The position numbers were made by a program, and so were the translations under genes. Below the pieces are notes generated by a model. It was given only the letters and a program-made list of their open reading frames with translations. It was not told the origin of the DNA and ran no database searches. From the NCBI GenBank assembly GCA_030037595.1, contig JASHQJ010000476.1, positions 1 to 32,440 of the forward strand: a DNA stretch of 32,440 nucleotides, read 5' to 3'. Numbering within the stretch: the stretch's first letter is position 1; every line of letters begins with the position of its first letter. Shown in pieces: positions 7,656 to 16,098 of this stretch. The stretch comes from Candidatus Binataceae bacterium (GTDB lineage Bacteria > Desulfobacterota > Binatia > Binatales > Binataceae).

Positions 7656-10409
7656 CTATGGATGCGTCGCGTCGGGCGCTGACCCAAGTGCCTGCCCGAG
7701 CTTTTGCATCTCGTTGCCGAACTCCTGCCAGTTGCCGTCTTTCAGCGCGGCCATCGCGCGATTGTAATCGTTCACGGCTTGATCGAACCCCGACTTCGCT
7801 GCGCCCGGCGGAGGCTGCCCTGCAGCCGGCGCGAGCTTCGTCGCCACAGTCGCCGCCTGCGCGAGGGCAGGCGCGGTCGGTATCTCGTTGGGGAAGAGTG
7901 AGGCGAGGGTCAGGTCGAGAGTATCACCCATTACGACGCGATCGCTGTAGGCCGCAATCACGCGCTGCAATTCTGGAAGTTGCCCGTTCTCGGCGCGGAT
8001 GTAGAGCGGCTCGACGTACAGCAGCGCGTCCTGGATCGGAATCACGAGCAGGTTGCCGAGCAGCACCTTCGAGCCCATCTGGTTCCAGAGCGAAAGTTGC
8101 CGCGATATTTCCGGACTCTGATTGATTCGCGCCTGGAGCTGATACGGTCCGTAATAGAGCTTGTCCTTGGAGAACGAGTACTCAAACAAGTGACCATAGT
8201 CTGCGCCGTCGCATCGCGCCGCAAGCCACGAAATCATGTTGTCGCGCCCCTGCGGCACCATCGGCAGCATAAGGATGTACTCGGCGTTGGTCTCGCCGGG
8301 CAGCCGCATGATGACGTAGTAGGGTTGCATCTGCACTGTCTGGCCGCCGTAGTTCTCGCGCGGAAATCCCCACAAGTCCTCGCGGTTATAGAACACCTGC
8401 GGGTCGGTCATGTGATAGGTGCGATAGATGTCCGCCTGGATGAGGAAGAAGTCCTCGGGATAGCGGATATGCGCGTGCAGGTCGGCGGGCATGTCGGACA
8501 ATGGTCGGAAAAGCGTCGGGAAGATTCGCTCCCACGTTTTGATGATCGCATCGTCGGGATCGGCGACAAAGTAGGTGGTCGCGCCGGTGTAGGCGTCAAT
8601 CACGACTTTCACCGAATTGCGGATGTAGTTGATGCCGATGTCGCTGCGCTGCGAGTACGGATAGTGATCGCTCGTGGTGTAAGCATCGACGATCCAGACC
8701 AGGTGCCCGTCGTGAATGACGACGTAAGGATCGCTGTCCACGCTCAAGAACGGCGCAAGGTACTTGATGCGGTCGATGATATTGCGCCGAATCATGATTT
8801 TGCTCTTCGGCACGATATTCTCGGTGACCAGCAGGTTGATGTCCTTGTAGTAAATGCTGAAGAGCAGGCGCCGCAGCAACCCATGGATCGGCACGCCGCC
8901 GCTGCCGTTGTAGTAGTTGAAGACGTTATCGGCCCCGCGCGGATAGTCGAACTCCGGCGTCGCCGAATCGACCACCGCGTAGTTGTCGCGCGCCTGACCG
9001 AAGTAGATACCAGGCTGCGTGATATTGAGCCCTACGTCTGAGACCGCCGGAATATCCTTGACGAAGAAGATCGGCAGGCCCTCGGAATCCTTCTCGTTGA
9101 CCGGGCTCATTGCGAGGCCCGCGCCATGCGTGAACTTTAGATGCTGGTTGACCCAGGTCTGTGCATTGTCGGGCAGCGCGTCGATATTCATTTCGCGCGC
9201 CGAGAGCATCACCTCGGTGTACTTTCCGTTAATCCAGTAACGGTCGATATCGACGTCCTGGAAGTTGTAGTAGAGGCGGATTTCCTGGAGCTGCCGGTAG
9301 GTGTCAATCAGCGGCCGCGGATCCCAGAGCCGGATGTTCTTGACGGTCGGCGAGTCCTCCTCGAGCGCGGCGGGAGTCAGATTGTTCTTACCCGCGAAGG
9401 GCTTCACGTCGAAGCCGTCGAGCTTGTAGGCGTGGCGCGTCGCCTGGATATTGCGCACAAGGTAGGGCTTCTCAATACGCAGCTCGTCGGGCTTTACCCA
9501 TAGCCGCTCGATCACCGGCTGAATGAAATTCAGGATGATCGCCGGTCCGAATACGATTATGAACGCCGTCACCGGCAGCCTAAGGCCCGCGCTCCGCACG
9601 TTCGAGAAGCAGAGCGCGGCGGCAATCAACGCGAGCACGACGAGCAGCCAGAAGCCGGGTTCCCACAAGATTCGATCGACGTAGCGTAGTCCGAACACCA
9701 CCCCGTTGGTGTGGAGCAGTAAGCCGAAGCGTGAGAGCCAGTAGCTGTACGCGCGCTGGATGAAAAAGAACGCGAGCAGAACCGAGAGATGCGACCCGGC
9801 AGCAGACGACACGCGCGGCGGCGATTCGCGGAAATCAATCGAGCCGCGCGCCCAGTAAACCGCGACCGTCACCGCGCCGACCAGGAAGATCAGCATCAGA
9901 AAGAGATCGCGGAGTTCTTCGAGCAGCGGCAGCGTGAAGACGTAGAACCCAACGTCACGGCCGTAAGCCGGGTCGATTATCCCGAATGGCACCGAGTAGA
10001 TGCCCTTGAGATAGATATCCCAGCTCGAGGCCTCGCCCTGCGCCGCAAAGAGCGCGAGCACTGCCGAGCCCACAACTACGATCAGCCGCCACGGCACGCG
10101 GTCGCCGAGCGCACGGATCAGCTCCGGCAGGTTGACCTCGACCATCTCGTCGGCGCGCCGCACGACGCGAAGCCGCTCGCGGCTCCACTTGATCGCGAGC
10201 AGGCCACTGCCGGCGGTGAGAATAAAGGTGATTACCCAAGCAATGCCGAAGATTCCCACCTCGGCGCCGACGGTCGTGGTGAAAACCTCCGAGAAGCCCA
10301 GCGTGCCGTACCAAAGGTAATCGACCAGCAGCGTGTCGAGCACACCGAGCGCGATCAAAAAGGCGATCGCGATCGCAATCAGTCCGAAGACGATTATCCG
10401 CGGGCGCAT
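7656..10409 (-). CDS. UPF0182 family large membrane protein
   Basis: A 917-residue protein of the UPF0182 family (COG1615), best known from actinobacteria and cyanobacteria; its function is unknown. The N-terminal third holds about seven transmembrane segments, the first at residues 5-27 and the last in the stretch LRLPVTAFIIVFGPAIILNFIQ. A long extracytoplasmic region follows with typical family elements: ERLWVKPDELRIEKPYL, then NIRLWDPRPLIDTYRQLQEIR and, further on, YFGQARDNYAVVDS. The C-terminus is Ala/Pro/Gln-rich and ends with a helix. The length and frame are intact. It starts six bases after the DUF1232 gene, so the two are probably one operon. Its stop lies close to the decayed kinase, which may once have been transcribed with it. 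Confidence 0.93.
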   Translation of the reverse strand: MRPRIIVFGLIAIAIAFLIALGVLDTLLVDYLWYGTLGFSEVFTTTVGAEVGIFGIAWVITFILTAGSGLLAIKWSRERLRVVRRADEMVEVNLPELIRALGDRVPWRLIVVVGSAVLALFAAQGEASSWDIYLKGIYSVPFGIIDPAYGRDVGFYVFTLPLLEELRDLFLMLIFLVGAVTVAVYWARGSIDFRESPPRVSSAAGSHLSVLLAFFFIQRAYSYWLSRFGLLLHTNGVVFGLRYVDRILWEPGFWLLVVLALIAAALCFSNVRSAGLRLPVTAFIIVFGPAIILNFIQPVIERLWVKPDELRIEKPYLVRNIQATRHAYKLDGFDVKPFAGKNNLTPAALEEDSPTVKNIRLWDPRPLIDTYRQLQEIRLYYNFQDVDIDRYWINGKYTEVMLSAREMNIDALPDNAQTWVNQHLKFTHGAGLAMSPVNEKDSEGLPIFFVKDIPAVSDVGLNITQPGIYFGQARDNYAVVDSATPEFDYPRGADNVFNYYNGSGGVPIHGLLRRLLFSIYYKDINLLVTENIVPKSKIMIRRNIIDRIKYLAPFLSVDSDPYVVIHDGHLVWIVDAYTTSDHYPYSQRSDIGINYIRNSVKVVIDAYTGATTYFVADPDDAIIKTWERIFPTLFRPLSDMPADLHAHIRYPEDFFLIQADIYRTYHMTDPQVFYNREDLWGFPRENYGGQTVQMQPYYVIMRLPGETNAEYILMLPMVPQGRDNMISWLAARCDGADYGHLFEYSFSKDKLYYGPYQLQARINQSPEISRQLSLWNQMGSKVLLGNLLVIPIQDALLYVEPLYIRAENGQLPELQRVIAAYSDRVVMGDTLDLTLASLFPNEIPTAPALAQAATVATKLAPAAGQPPPGAAKSGFDQAVNDYNRAMAALKDGNWQEFGNEMQKLGQALGSAPDATHP

Positions 10410-10415
10410 CTCGGG

Positions 10416-10730
10416 CTATTCGCCGTGCGCAATCGCGCTGACGTGCTCGCGTACGATGTCGGGCGGGCAGAGCCAGACGAATATCTTGAGCGCGAGGAAC
10501 GCTACCAGCAGGAAGTCCAGCTCGCCGATGATCGGAATCATGTCGAGCTCGAGCGCGGGCGGCGTCAGCATCAGCAACACCGCCATCACGGGCACCAGCT
10601 TGGGCAGGATCGAGACTCGCCGATCGTTCATCAGCCGGTAGAAGACCCGAGCGAACTGCGGCAGGTACATGACCATCTTGCGCAGCTCGAGCGGCCTGAG
10701 CAGTTGCATTCGGAGGAAGGAGCGGAACAT
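10416..10730 (-). CDS. DUF1232 (YkvA-like) small membrane protein
   Basis: A 104-residue protein with two hydrophobic segments around the DUF1232 core LTPPALELDMIPIIGELDFL (about residues 56-75), a variant of the family's usual SPIDLIPDFIPVLG motif. The N-terminus is basic and helical (MFRSFLRMQLLRPLELRKMV). The family's role is unknown; members occur next to many membrane or transport genes. The stop is six bases before the UPF0182 start, implying co-transcription and perhaps a joint membrane function. A TAGGAT extended -10-like element on the minus strand lies about 20 bases upstream of the ATG (see 10751-10820). Confidence 0.8.
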   Translation of the reverse strand: MFRSFLRMQLLRPLELRKMVMYLPQFARVFYRLMNDRRVSILPKLVPVMAVLLMLTPPALELDMIPIIGELDFLLVAFLALKIFVWLCPPDIVREHVSAIAHGE

Positions 10731-10750
10731 CAGAGGTCGGCCTCGCGATT

Positions 10751-10820
10751 ATCCTAGCACAGCGATGCCCGGAAGTTATCACACCGGCGGGCGCGCTCTA
10801 ACGCCTCGTTCTGCTAGGAT
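10751..10820. promoter_or_regulatory. Mirrored extended -10-like elements in a divergent intergenic region
   Basis: ATCCTAGCA at 10751-10759 and TGCTAGGAT at 10812-10820 form a perfect 9-bp inverted repeat 52 bases apart. Read outward, each strand shows TGCTAGGAT, which fits an extended -10 box (TGn before TAnnAT). One lies 20 bases before the DUF1232 start and the other 26 bases before the ThDP-enzyme start. No good -35 is visible. Either two back-to-back promoters or a regulator's half-sites would explain it. Confidence 0.5.
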
Positions 10821-10845
10821 TGTGAGGGAAGTGGAGGTTCTGCCT

Positions 10846-12540
10846 TTGAAGAGGCATATGTTGCTCGGCGATTTCCTGGTTGCCTACCTGCGCAAGATCG
10901 GCACTACGCACGTCTTCGGCATCCCGGGTGACCTGGCACTGAAGCTCTTCTTCGCGCTCGGCCGTAAGCACGGCCTCAAGATCATCACCCTCTCCCACGA
11001 GCCCGGCGTCGGATTCGCGGCCGACGGCTACGCGCGGGCCACAGGCAAGATCGGTGTCGTATGCGTCACCTACGGCGCGGGCGGCCACAACATGGTGAAC
11101 CCCGTCGCCGGTTCCTTCTCCGAGCGCGTGCCGCTACTGATTTTCTCTGGCGGCCCCGGTGAAGAGGAGCGCAAGCTCGGCACGCTCATCCATCACCAGG
11201 CGCGCGAGATCGAATCGCAGCATCGCATCTACAACGAAGTCACTTGCGCCTCCGCCGTGCTCACTGACCCCCGCTCCGCCGCGCAGGAGCTGCATCGCGT
11301 CGTCACGACCATCTGGGCCGAGCAGCGCCCCGGCTATATCGAGATTCATCGCGACATGGTCGGCCGTCAGATCGAGGTTCCCGAGGAACTCATCGAATGG
11401 GACGGCCATCTGCATTTTCAGGAGTCGGACGCGCGCAAGGTTGATGAGGCCGCAAACGAGACCGCTGCGATGTTCAACGAAAGCCGCAAGCCGGTCCTCA
11501 TCGCGGGCATCGAGATTCATCGCTACAAGGTCTCGCGCGAACTGGTCGAGCTGGCGGAGAAGATGGGCGCACCGGTGTTCACGACCGTTCTCGGCAAGGG
11601 CGCCTTTCCGATGAATCATCCGCTCTACATGGGCGTGCATATCGGGCCGATCAGCCCGCCTTCAATCGTCGCGCGCATGGACGAGGCCGACTTCGTGCTC
11701 AACCTCGGATGCCTCAAGACCGACATGAATTTCGGCAACCGGCCACCGCGTGTGATCCAGGAGCGGACGGTGTGGTCGGTCGATCGCAAGGTGGACGTCA
11801 AGTTTCACACCTACACCGACGTCGCCGTGCGCGATTTCGTCCGCGCGCTGCTGCGCGAAAAAATCCGCCGCCACAGCGAGCGCGTGCAATACGCCGACAA
11901 CCTGCGCGAGATCGCCACGCGCGACGGCAAACCGATCAAGGTCGGCCAGATTCTCGCCACTGTGAACCAGTTTCTCGCCGACCATCATGACTACCTGGTC
12001 GTGGCCGAGTCCGGCGACATGCTGTTCGGTGGACTCGACGTGCGCGTGCCGCATTCGAGCGCATACCTGGCGCAGGGCTTTTACGCCTCGATGGGATTCG
12101 CCGTGCCGGCCGCGATCGGCGCGCAGCTCGGCGGCGGTCTTCGTCCCCTGGTGTTATGTGGCGACGGCGGCTTTCAGATGACTGGTCCCGAGATCGCGCA
12201 GGCGCCGGCCAAGGGCGTCAATCCGATCGTGATCGTGATCAACAACGGCGGATGGGGCATCTTTCGCCCGATCGCCGAGCGCGCCGACCTGCTCGAAATT
12301 CCACCTTGGCCCTACGCCAAGCTCGCGCGCGCCTGGGGCGGCGCGGGATTCGAGGTCTATGACGAGCACGAGCTCGCGCGCGCGCTCGAGGCCGCGCATG
12401 GCGGCAAATCGTTCGCCATCATCGACGTCCGCGTCGAGCGCGACGACCTCTCGCCGATCACGGTCAAGTACATCAAGGCCGCGGCCAAGCGTTCTCAGGC
12501 GCCGGTCGAGAAATCCGCGCGCACCAACCATCGGTCATGA
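10846..12540 (+). CDS. Thiamine diphosphate-dependent 2-oxo acid decarboxylase-like enzyme
   Basis: A 564-residue ThDP enzyme with all three domains. The Pyr domain has the catalytic Glu in LSHEPGVGFAADGYARATG (E52). The central domain runs from about 185 to 350. The PP domain carries the cofactor motif GDGGFQMTGPEI (439-450) ending in NNGGWG (NN at 466-467). LAQGFYASMGFAVPAAIGA precedes the motif, as in pyruvate, indolepyruvate and benzoylformate decarboxylases and acetolactate synthase. Length and motif spacing fit a cytoplasmic, homomeric decarboxylase or ligase. The TTG at 10846 is chosen because GGAGG lies eight bases upstream; the ATG at 10858 is the alternative. The stop overlaps the start of the acyl-CoA synthetase (ATGA), so the two are translationally coupled. 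The substrate is not determined. Confidence 0.9.
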   Translation: MKRHMLLGDFLVAYLRKIGTTHVFGIPGDLALKLFFALGRKHGLKIITLSHEPGVGFAADGYARATGKIGVVCVTYGAGGHNMVNPVAGSFSERVPLLIFSGGPGEEERKLGTLIHHQAREIESQHRIYNEVTCASAVLTDPRSAAQELHRVVTTIWAEQRPGYIEIHRDMVGRQIEVPEELIEWDGHLHFQESDARKVDEAANETAAMFNESRKPVLIAGIEIHRYKVSRELVELAEKMGAPVFTTVLGKGAFPMNHPLYMGVHIGPISPPSIVARMDEADFVLNLGCLKTDMNFGNRPPRVIQERTVWSVDRKVDVKFHTYTDVAVRDFVRALLREKIRRHSERVQYADNLREIATRDGKPIKVGQILATVNQFLADHHDYLVVAESGDMLFGGLDVRVPHSSAYLAQGFYASMGFAVPAAIGAQLGGGLRPLVLCGDGGFQMTGPEIAQAPAKGVNPIVIVINNGGWGIFRPIAERADLLEIPPWPYAKLARAWGGAGFEVYDEHELARALEAAHGGKSFAIIDVRVERDDLSPITVKYIKAAAKRSQAPVEKSARTNHRS

Positions 12541-14159
12541 ACGAATCGCTCGCGAAGTATCATCGCGCTTACGCAGACTTTCACTGGCAGGTCCCCGAGC
12601 AATTCAACTTCGGCGCCACGATCGATCACTTCGCCGCCGATCCAAATCGCGTCGCGCTGCTGTGGGAAGATTCCGAGGGCCGCCGCGCACGCCTCACCTT
12701 CGCCGACCTCCGCGAGCAGTCGAATCGGATTGCCAACGTGCTCGAGGGCATCGGGATCCGCCGCGGCGATCCAATCATGCTGGTGCTGCCGCGCATCACG
12801 CTTTGGCAGGCCGCCTATATCGGCGCGCTCAAGCTCGGCGCGCTCGTGATTCCGTGCACGGCGATGCTCCGCGAGAAGGACCTCGTCTATCGCGCCAATC
12901 ATTCCGGTGCACGCGCGATTATCGCGCCGGTCGAGCTCGCCACGATGGTCGCGGACCTGAAAAAGGAATGCCCCAGCCTCCGCCACTATCTGATCGCGGG
13001 CAGCAATCGCACCGGATGGACGGGACTGCCCGAGGCGATGCTCGCGGCGTCACCCGACTACCGCCTCGCCCCGACCAAATCGAGCGACCCTGCCATCTGC
13101 TACTACACGTCTGGGACGACGCGCGAGCCGAAAGCCGTGCTGCACAGTCACGCCTACACCTGGAGCCATCAATACACCGGCAAGAACTGGCTTGGACTCA
13201 CCGAAGGTGATCGTCACTGGACGACATCCGACACGGGATGGGCCAAGGCCGCGTACGGCGTGCTGTTCGGCCCCTGGATGAACGGCGTCACGACCTTCAT
13301 GTACAACGGCCGCTTCGAGCCGCGGCGTGAGCTCGAACTCATCCAGCGCTACGGCATCACGACTTTCTGCGCGCCGCCGACCGAGTATCGAATGCTGATC
13401 AAGGAAGACCTTGGCGCGTTCAGCCTCGACAGGCTCCGGCATTGCACGGGCGCCGGTGAGCCTCTCAATCCCGAAGTGATCGGAGTATGGCGCGAGCGTA
13501 CAGATCTCACGATTCATGACGGCTACGGCCAGACCGAGACGATTATCCTCGCTGCCAACGCGCCCGGGATGGAAATCAAGCCAGGCTCGATGGGCCTGCC
13601 GTTCCCCGGTCACGACGTCCATGTCATCGACGAGAACATGAACGAGACCGCATCCGACGAGACCGGCGAGATCGCGGTTCGCGTCAAAGCGGAGCGGCCG
13701 CCTTCGCTCTTTCTCGAGTACTGGAAAAATCCGGAGGAGACGGCGAACGTCTTCCGCGGCGATTGGTATCTCACCGGCGACCAGGCGACGCGGGACAGCG
13801 ATGGCTATCTCTGGTTCGTCGGACGTGCCGACGACGTGATCATCTCGGCCGGCTACCGGATCGGACCGTTCGAGGTCGAGAGCGCCCTGCTCGAGCATCC
13901 CGCCGTGGTGGAATCTGCGGTGGTCGCGAGCCCTGACCAAGAGCGCGGCGCGATCGTCAAGGCATTCGTGCGGCTGAAGGCGGGCGTTGCGCGCGACGAT
14001 CAGCTCATCCGCCAGCTTCAGGAGCACTGCAAGGCGATCACGGCGCCCTATAAGTATCCGCGCGAGATCGAATTCATGGACGAGCTGCCGAAAACGGTGA
14101 GCGGCAAAATCCGCCGCGTCGATCTGCGGAGGCGCGAAGAATCCCGCAAGCGAAAATAA
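12537..14159 (+). CDS. AMP-forming acyl-CoA synthetase (medium-chain/acetyl-CoA synthetase-like)
   Basis: A 540-residue member of the ANL adenylating family that activates a carboxylic acid to acyl-AMP and then acyl-CoA. The N-terminus (EQFNFGATIDHFAADPNRVALLWED in outline) resembles medium-chain acyl-CoA synthetases. The P-loop is TSGTTREPK (191-199), with Arg where Gly is usual. YGQTET is at 330-335, the Asp of YLTGD at 415, and the C-terminal catalytic Lys in SGKIRR at K524. The ATG overlaps the upstream stop by four bases. Coupling to a ThDP enzyme suggests consecutive steps: decarboxylation or condensation of a 2-oxo acid, then CoA activation of the product or of a related acid. The acid is unknown; aromatic or medium-chain acids are the family norm. 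Confidence 0.93.
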   Translation: MNESLAKYHRAYADFHWQVPEQFNFGATIDHFAADPNRVALLWEDSEGRRARLTFADLREQSNRIANVLEGIGIRRGDPIMLVLPRITLWQAAYIGALKLGALVIPCTAMLREKDLVYRANHSGARAIIAPVELATMVADLKKECPSLRHYLIAGSNRTGWTGLPEAMLAASPDYRLAPTKSSDPAICYYTSGTTREPKAVLHSHAYTWSHQYTGKNWLGLTEGDRHWTTSDTGWAKAAYGVLFGPWMNGVTTFMYNGRFEPRRELELIQRYGITTFCAPPTEYRMLIKEDLGAFSLDRLRHCTGAGEPLNPEVIGVWRERTDLTIHDGYGQTETIILAANAPGMEIKPGSMGLPFPGHDVHVIDENMNETASDETGEIAVRVKAERPPSLFLEYWKNPEETANVFRGDWYLTGDQATRDSDGYLWFVGRADDVIISAGYRIGPFEVESALLEHPAVVESAVVASPDQERGAIVKAFVRLKAGVARDDQLIRQLQEHCKAITAPYKYPREIEFMDELPKTVSGKIRRVDLRRREESRKRK

Positions 14160-14166
14160 GCGAAGG

Positions 14167-14182
14167 CTGAAGTCGCCTTCAG
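14167..14182 (+). terminator. Weak hairpin after the acyl-CoA synthetase gene
   Basis: CTGAAG, loop TCGC, then CTTCAG forms a 6-bp stem seven bases after the stop codon. No T-run follows, so its role as a terminator is uncertain. Confidence 0.35.
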
Positions 14183-14206
14183 GCAGGGAGTCGGACGCGA
14201 TACTCG

Positions 14207-14618
14207 CTACGTCCTGGTCAGGTACGACCTTGGGCTAAGAATTGGTCTGTTCTCGAAGTTCCTCAGCGCCAGTATCTTCTTGTCGCCAGTAACGATCGCG
14301 TCAGCCCGACCCGTAACCGCGCATCCGAAGGACTCGATTGTCTGGGTCGTCTGCCAGAACCGAAACCTTTAAGCTTGGCTGCGCGTGCTCAGAGTTGTCA
14401 GCCAGAAAAATAGCTAGTCGCGAGAGGGCCTCAGCATCGCGCGCGAACTTCTTCGCCATAACTGTCAGCAATTCGTCCAGCGGTGCATCCGATAGCGGCA
14501 GGTTGTCTGCACCGCCCGAGAGAACGCGGCTCAAGGCGCGGTCCGCTGCAGAACCCGGGAAAACGAATGCCGAAACGAGGATGTTGGTGTCGAACACGAC
14601 CCTCAATCGCGGAGGCAC
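14207..14618 (-). pseudogene. Frameshifted PIN-domain toxin
   Basis: From a GTG at 14618 the frame encodes a PIN domain starting RLRVVFDTNILVSAFVFPG (first catalytic Asp), then PLDELLTVMAKKFA (the Glu) and VLADDPDNRVL. About one base is gained between 14323 and 14329, so this frame ends at 14301 after RMRGYGSG. The other frame carries the expected rest: CAVTGRADAIVTGDKKILALRN in outline, to a stop at 14207. The lost part includes the conserved Asp of TGDKK, so the 105-residue product should be inactive or unstable. The start overlaps the end of the antitoxin gene by 16 bases, the normal arrangement for a toxin-antitoxin pair. Confidence 0.85.
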
Positions 14619-14866
14619 CGTCTGAGATCGCGCTCGGTCAGAATTCCTTTCTCACGCGCCTTGCGGCTCCAGAAACCCTGCATCTCTCGATACTCGCTTA
14701 TAGCTCGCTGTGCCCGTGCGGCGCGCAGCGCTTCCTGAATTACGGAGCTACGGCCTTCACCTCGTGCAATCCGGCGCGCCTCGCGAGCCAGGTCTTGCGG
14801 CAACGAGACTGTGAGTTTGACTACGGATGCCACCCGCGCTCGAAGTGTCCCTTGGGTATGAAGCAT
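14603..14866 (-). CDS. Ribbon-helix-helix-type antitoxin
   Basis: An 87-residue protein with an N-terminal ribbon-helix-helix segment, VVKLTVSLPQDLAREARRI (about 15-33), followed by RSSVIQEALRAAR, as in CopG/ParD-like antitoxins that bind DNA as dimers. The C-terminal half (AISEYREMQGFWSRKAREKG) should be the toxin-binding arm. The ATG at 14866 directly follows the stop of the membrane protein gene (TGAATG). A GTG at 14833 would give a start closer to the beta strand and is a real alternative. The reading frame is intact while the toxin downstream is broken. Confidence 0.8.
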   Translation of the reverse strand: MLHTQGTLRARVASVVKLTVSLPQDLAREARRIARGEGRSSVIQEALRAARAQRAISEYREMQGFWSRKAREKGILTERDLRRCLRD

Positions 14867-15343
14867 TCATACCACAAACGCCCCATCGAGGTAGGCGGCA
14901 AGTTTCGGCTGTTGGTGATTGCGGAAGACTCGCCGCGCAAAGCGCAGCGCGTGGTCCGAGCTTTCCGTCGATATAGTGCCCTGCCACGGAACGCCGCCCT
15001 GGGCGTGGAACGTCCCGCGATAGCCCTGTTGCCAGCGATGCTGATTTTCGTAATCCGCTACCGGCCTCAATCCCACTCCATACCATCCCGGTCGACGGTC
15101 GTGGAATCCCGGATGTAACGCGTGCGAGTGCCGATCGCTACCCGACCAGCGTCTGAAGTCTGCAGTTCTGACCGTGCCCGGCCCGAGCACGAGAAGAAAG
15201 GAGATTCCGGCGAGCGCGATCAATGCGAGTGGATGCTCCCACGCATGGTCGAACCCGGCGAATAAGTAGACAAACAATGCGGCGGCAGCGCTGGCGAGAA
15301 CCAGCACGCGATCGAAAACCTCCTGGGGGTGGATGGGCTTCAC
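14867..15343 (-). CDS. Small membrane protein of unknown function
   Basis: A 158-residue frame with two predicted membrane helices (VLVLASAAAALFVYLFAG and PLALIALAGISFLLVLG, residues about 14-31 and 38-54). A hydrophilic C-terminal part rich in His, Trp and Gly follows (WSGSDRHSHALHPGF, WYGVGLRPVADYENQHRW). I do not recognise it. The first start is a GTG at 15343 without a Shine-Dalgarno sequence. AGGAGG inside the frame sits 11 bases before another GTG at 15307 that would also preserve both helices. Its stop abuts the antitoxin start. The last 50 or so residues look less constrained and could be read past an eroded end. Confidence 0.5.
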   Translation of the reverse strand: MKPIHPQEVFDRVLVLASAAAALFVYLFAGFDHAWEHPLALIALAGISFLLVLGPGTVRTADFRRWSGSDRHSHALHPGFHDRRPGWYGVGLRPVADYENQHRWQQGYRGTFHAQGGVPWQGTISTESSDHALRFARRVFRNHQQPKLAAYLDGAFVV

Positions 15344-15461
15344 GCAAACCGGGTAGCACCCGTCGGGAGGCTATCGAAACACGCCTTCCACCGCCGATAA
15401 CGCCTCGTCAACACGTTTGACAGATTGATATGATTGCTATTTCGACGAGCCAAACATTAAA

Positions 15462-16019
15462 TCACCGCTGCGTAAACGATGTCTTCAGCAAATCCACCTT
15501 GCCGGCGAAGTCTTCGAGGTCAACCTCGGTCGTCTCCAGCACCCGCGCGACCATCCCCCAGAAACCGATCGAAAGAATCAGCTCGACGATCTCGGCCGTG
15601 CCGATATGCTTCTTCAACGCGTCGAGCGTTTCACGCGATCCCTTCACGTTGCGCGCGACCTCGTCGGTAAACCTCAGCACCAGCCGCTCGAGATCATTGA
15701 AGCACTTCCTGCCCTCCCAGTTGTCGAGCGCCGCGATCTGCTCGTCCGTGCATCCCGTGCTCTTCGCAATCGGCACGTGCTGCGTCCATTCGTAAACGCT
15801 GCGGCTGACTTTAGCCGTCCGCAGGATCGCGAGCTCGCGGAGCTTGCCGTCGAGCTTGGCGCGCGTCAGCAGCGAGTTGCCGAGCATCGAGAATGGATAG
15901 AAGGCCGCGTCGGAGTTGGCGATCATCCGCGCAACGTTGAGCGTCACTTTTCCGCGATGGAGTATTTCGCGCGTCTTTTCCGGAACCTTGCTTTCGTCGA
16001 CGTAAGGTAGAAGCGCCAT
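15462..16019 (-). CDS. Carboxymuconolactone decarboxylase family protein
   Basis: A 185-residue, all-helical protein of the CMD/AhpD-like superfamily. The core (LAILRTAKVSRSVYEWTQHVPIA in outline, about residues 65-88) has the YEWxxH motif of the CMD branch and no CxxC, so it is not a peroxidase of the AhpD type. The second half (FTDEVARNVKG, then ELILSIGFWGMVARVLE) is the usual helical hairpin. The ATG at 16019 is preferred because GAGGAGG lies nine bases upstream; an ATG at 16028 abuts that sequence and could not use it. Members act on lactones or thiols, or as uncharacterised gamma-carboxymuconolactone decarboxylase homologues. The substrate here is unknown. Confidence 0.9.
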   Translation of the reverse strand: MALLPYVDESKVPEKTREILHRGKVTLNVARMIANSDAAFYPFSMLGNSLLTRAKLDGKLRELAILRTAKVSRSVYEWTQHVPIAKSTGCTDEQIAALDNWEGRKCFNDLERLVLRFTDEVARNVKGSRETLDALKKHIGTAEIVELILSIGFWGMVARVLETTEVDLEDFAGKVDLLKTSFTQR

Positions 16020-16098
16020 CGCTATCATCCTCCTCTGCTTGAATTCGCTTGCTCCCCGACGCTAGTACCGAAGCCGCCGCGATCGCAAACTTCGGCGC

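Noticed and set aside
7980-9041. 353-codon plus-strand frame opposite the UPF0182 gene
   Set aside because: It is a codon-phase shadow of the 917-codon UPF0182 gene, rich in Val/Arg/His repeats from the complementary codons.
13050-14027. 325-codon minus-strand frame opposite the acyl-CoA synthetase
   Set aside because: The synthetase has all family motifs in the other frame; this frame has none and no ribosome-binding site.
15414-15435. TTGACA and TATGAT motifs resembling a sigma-70 promoter
   Set aside because: The two hexamers are only about six bases apart, far too close for a -35/-10 pair, and no gene starts just downstream on that strand.
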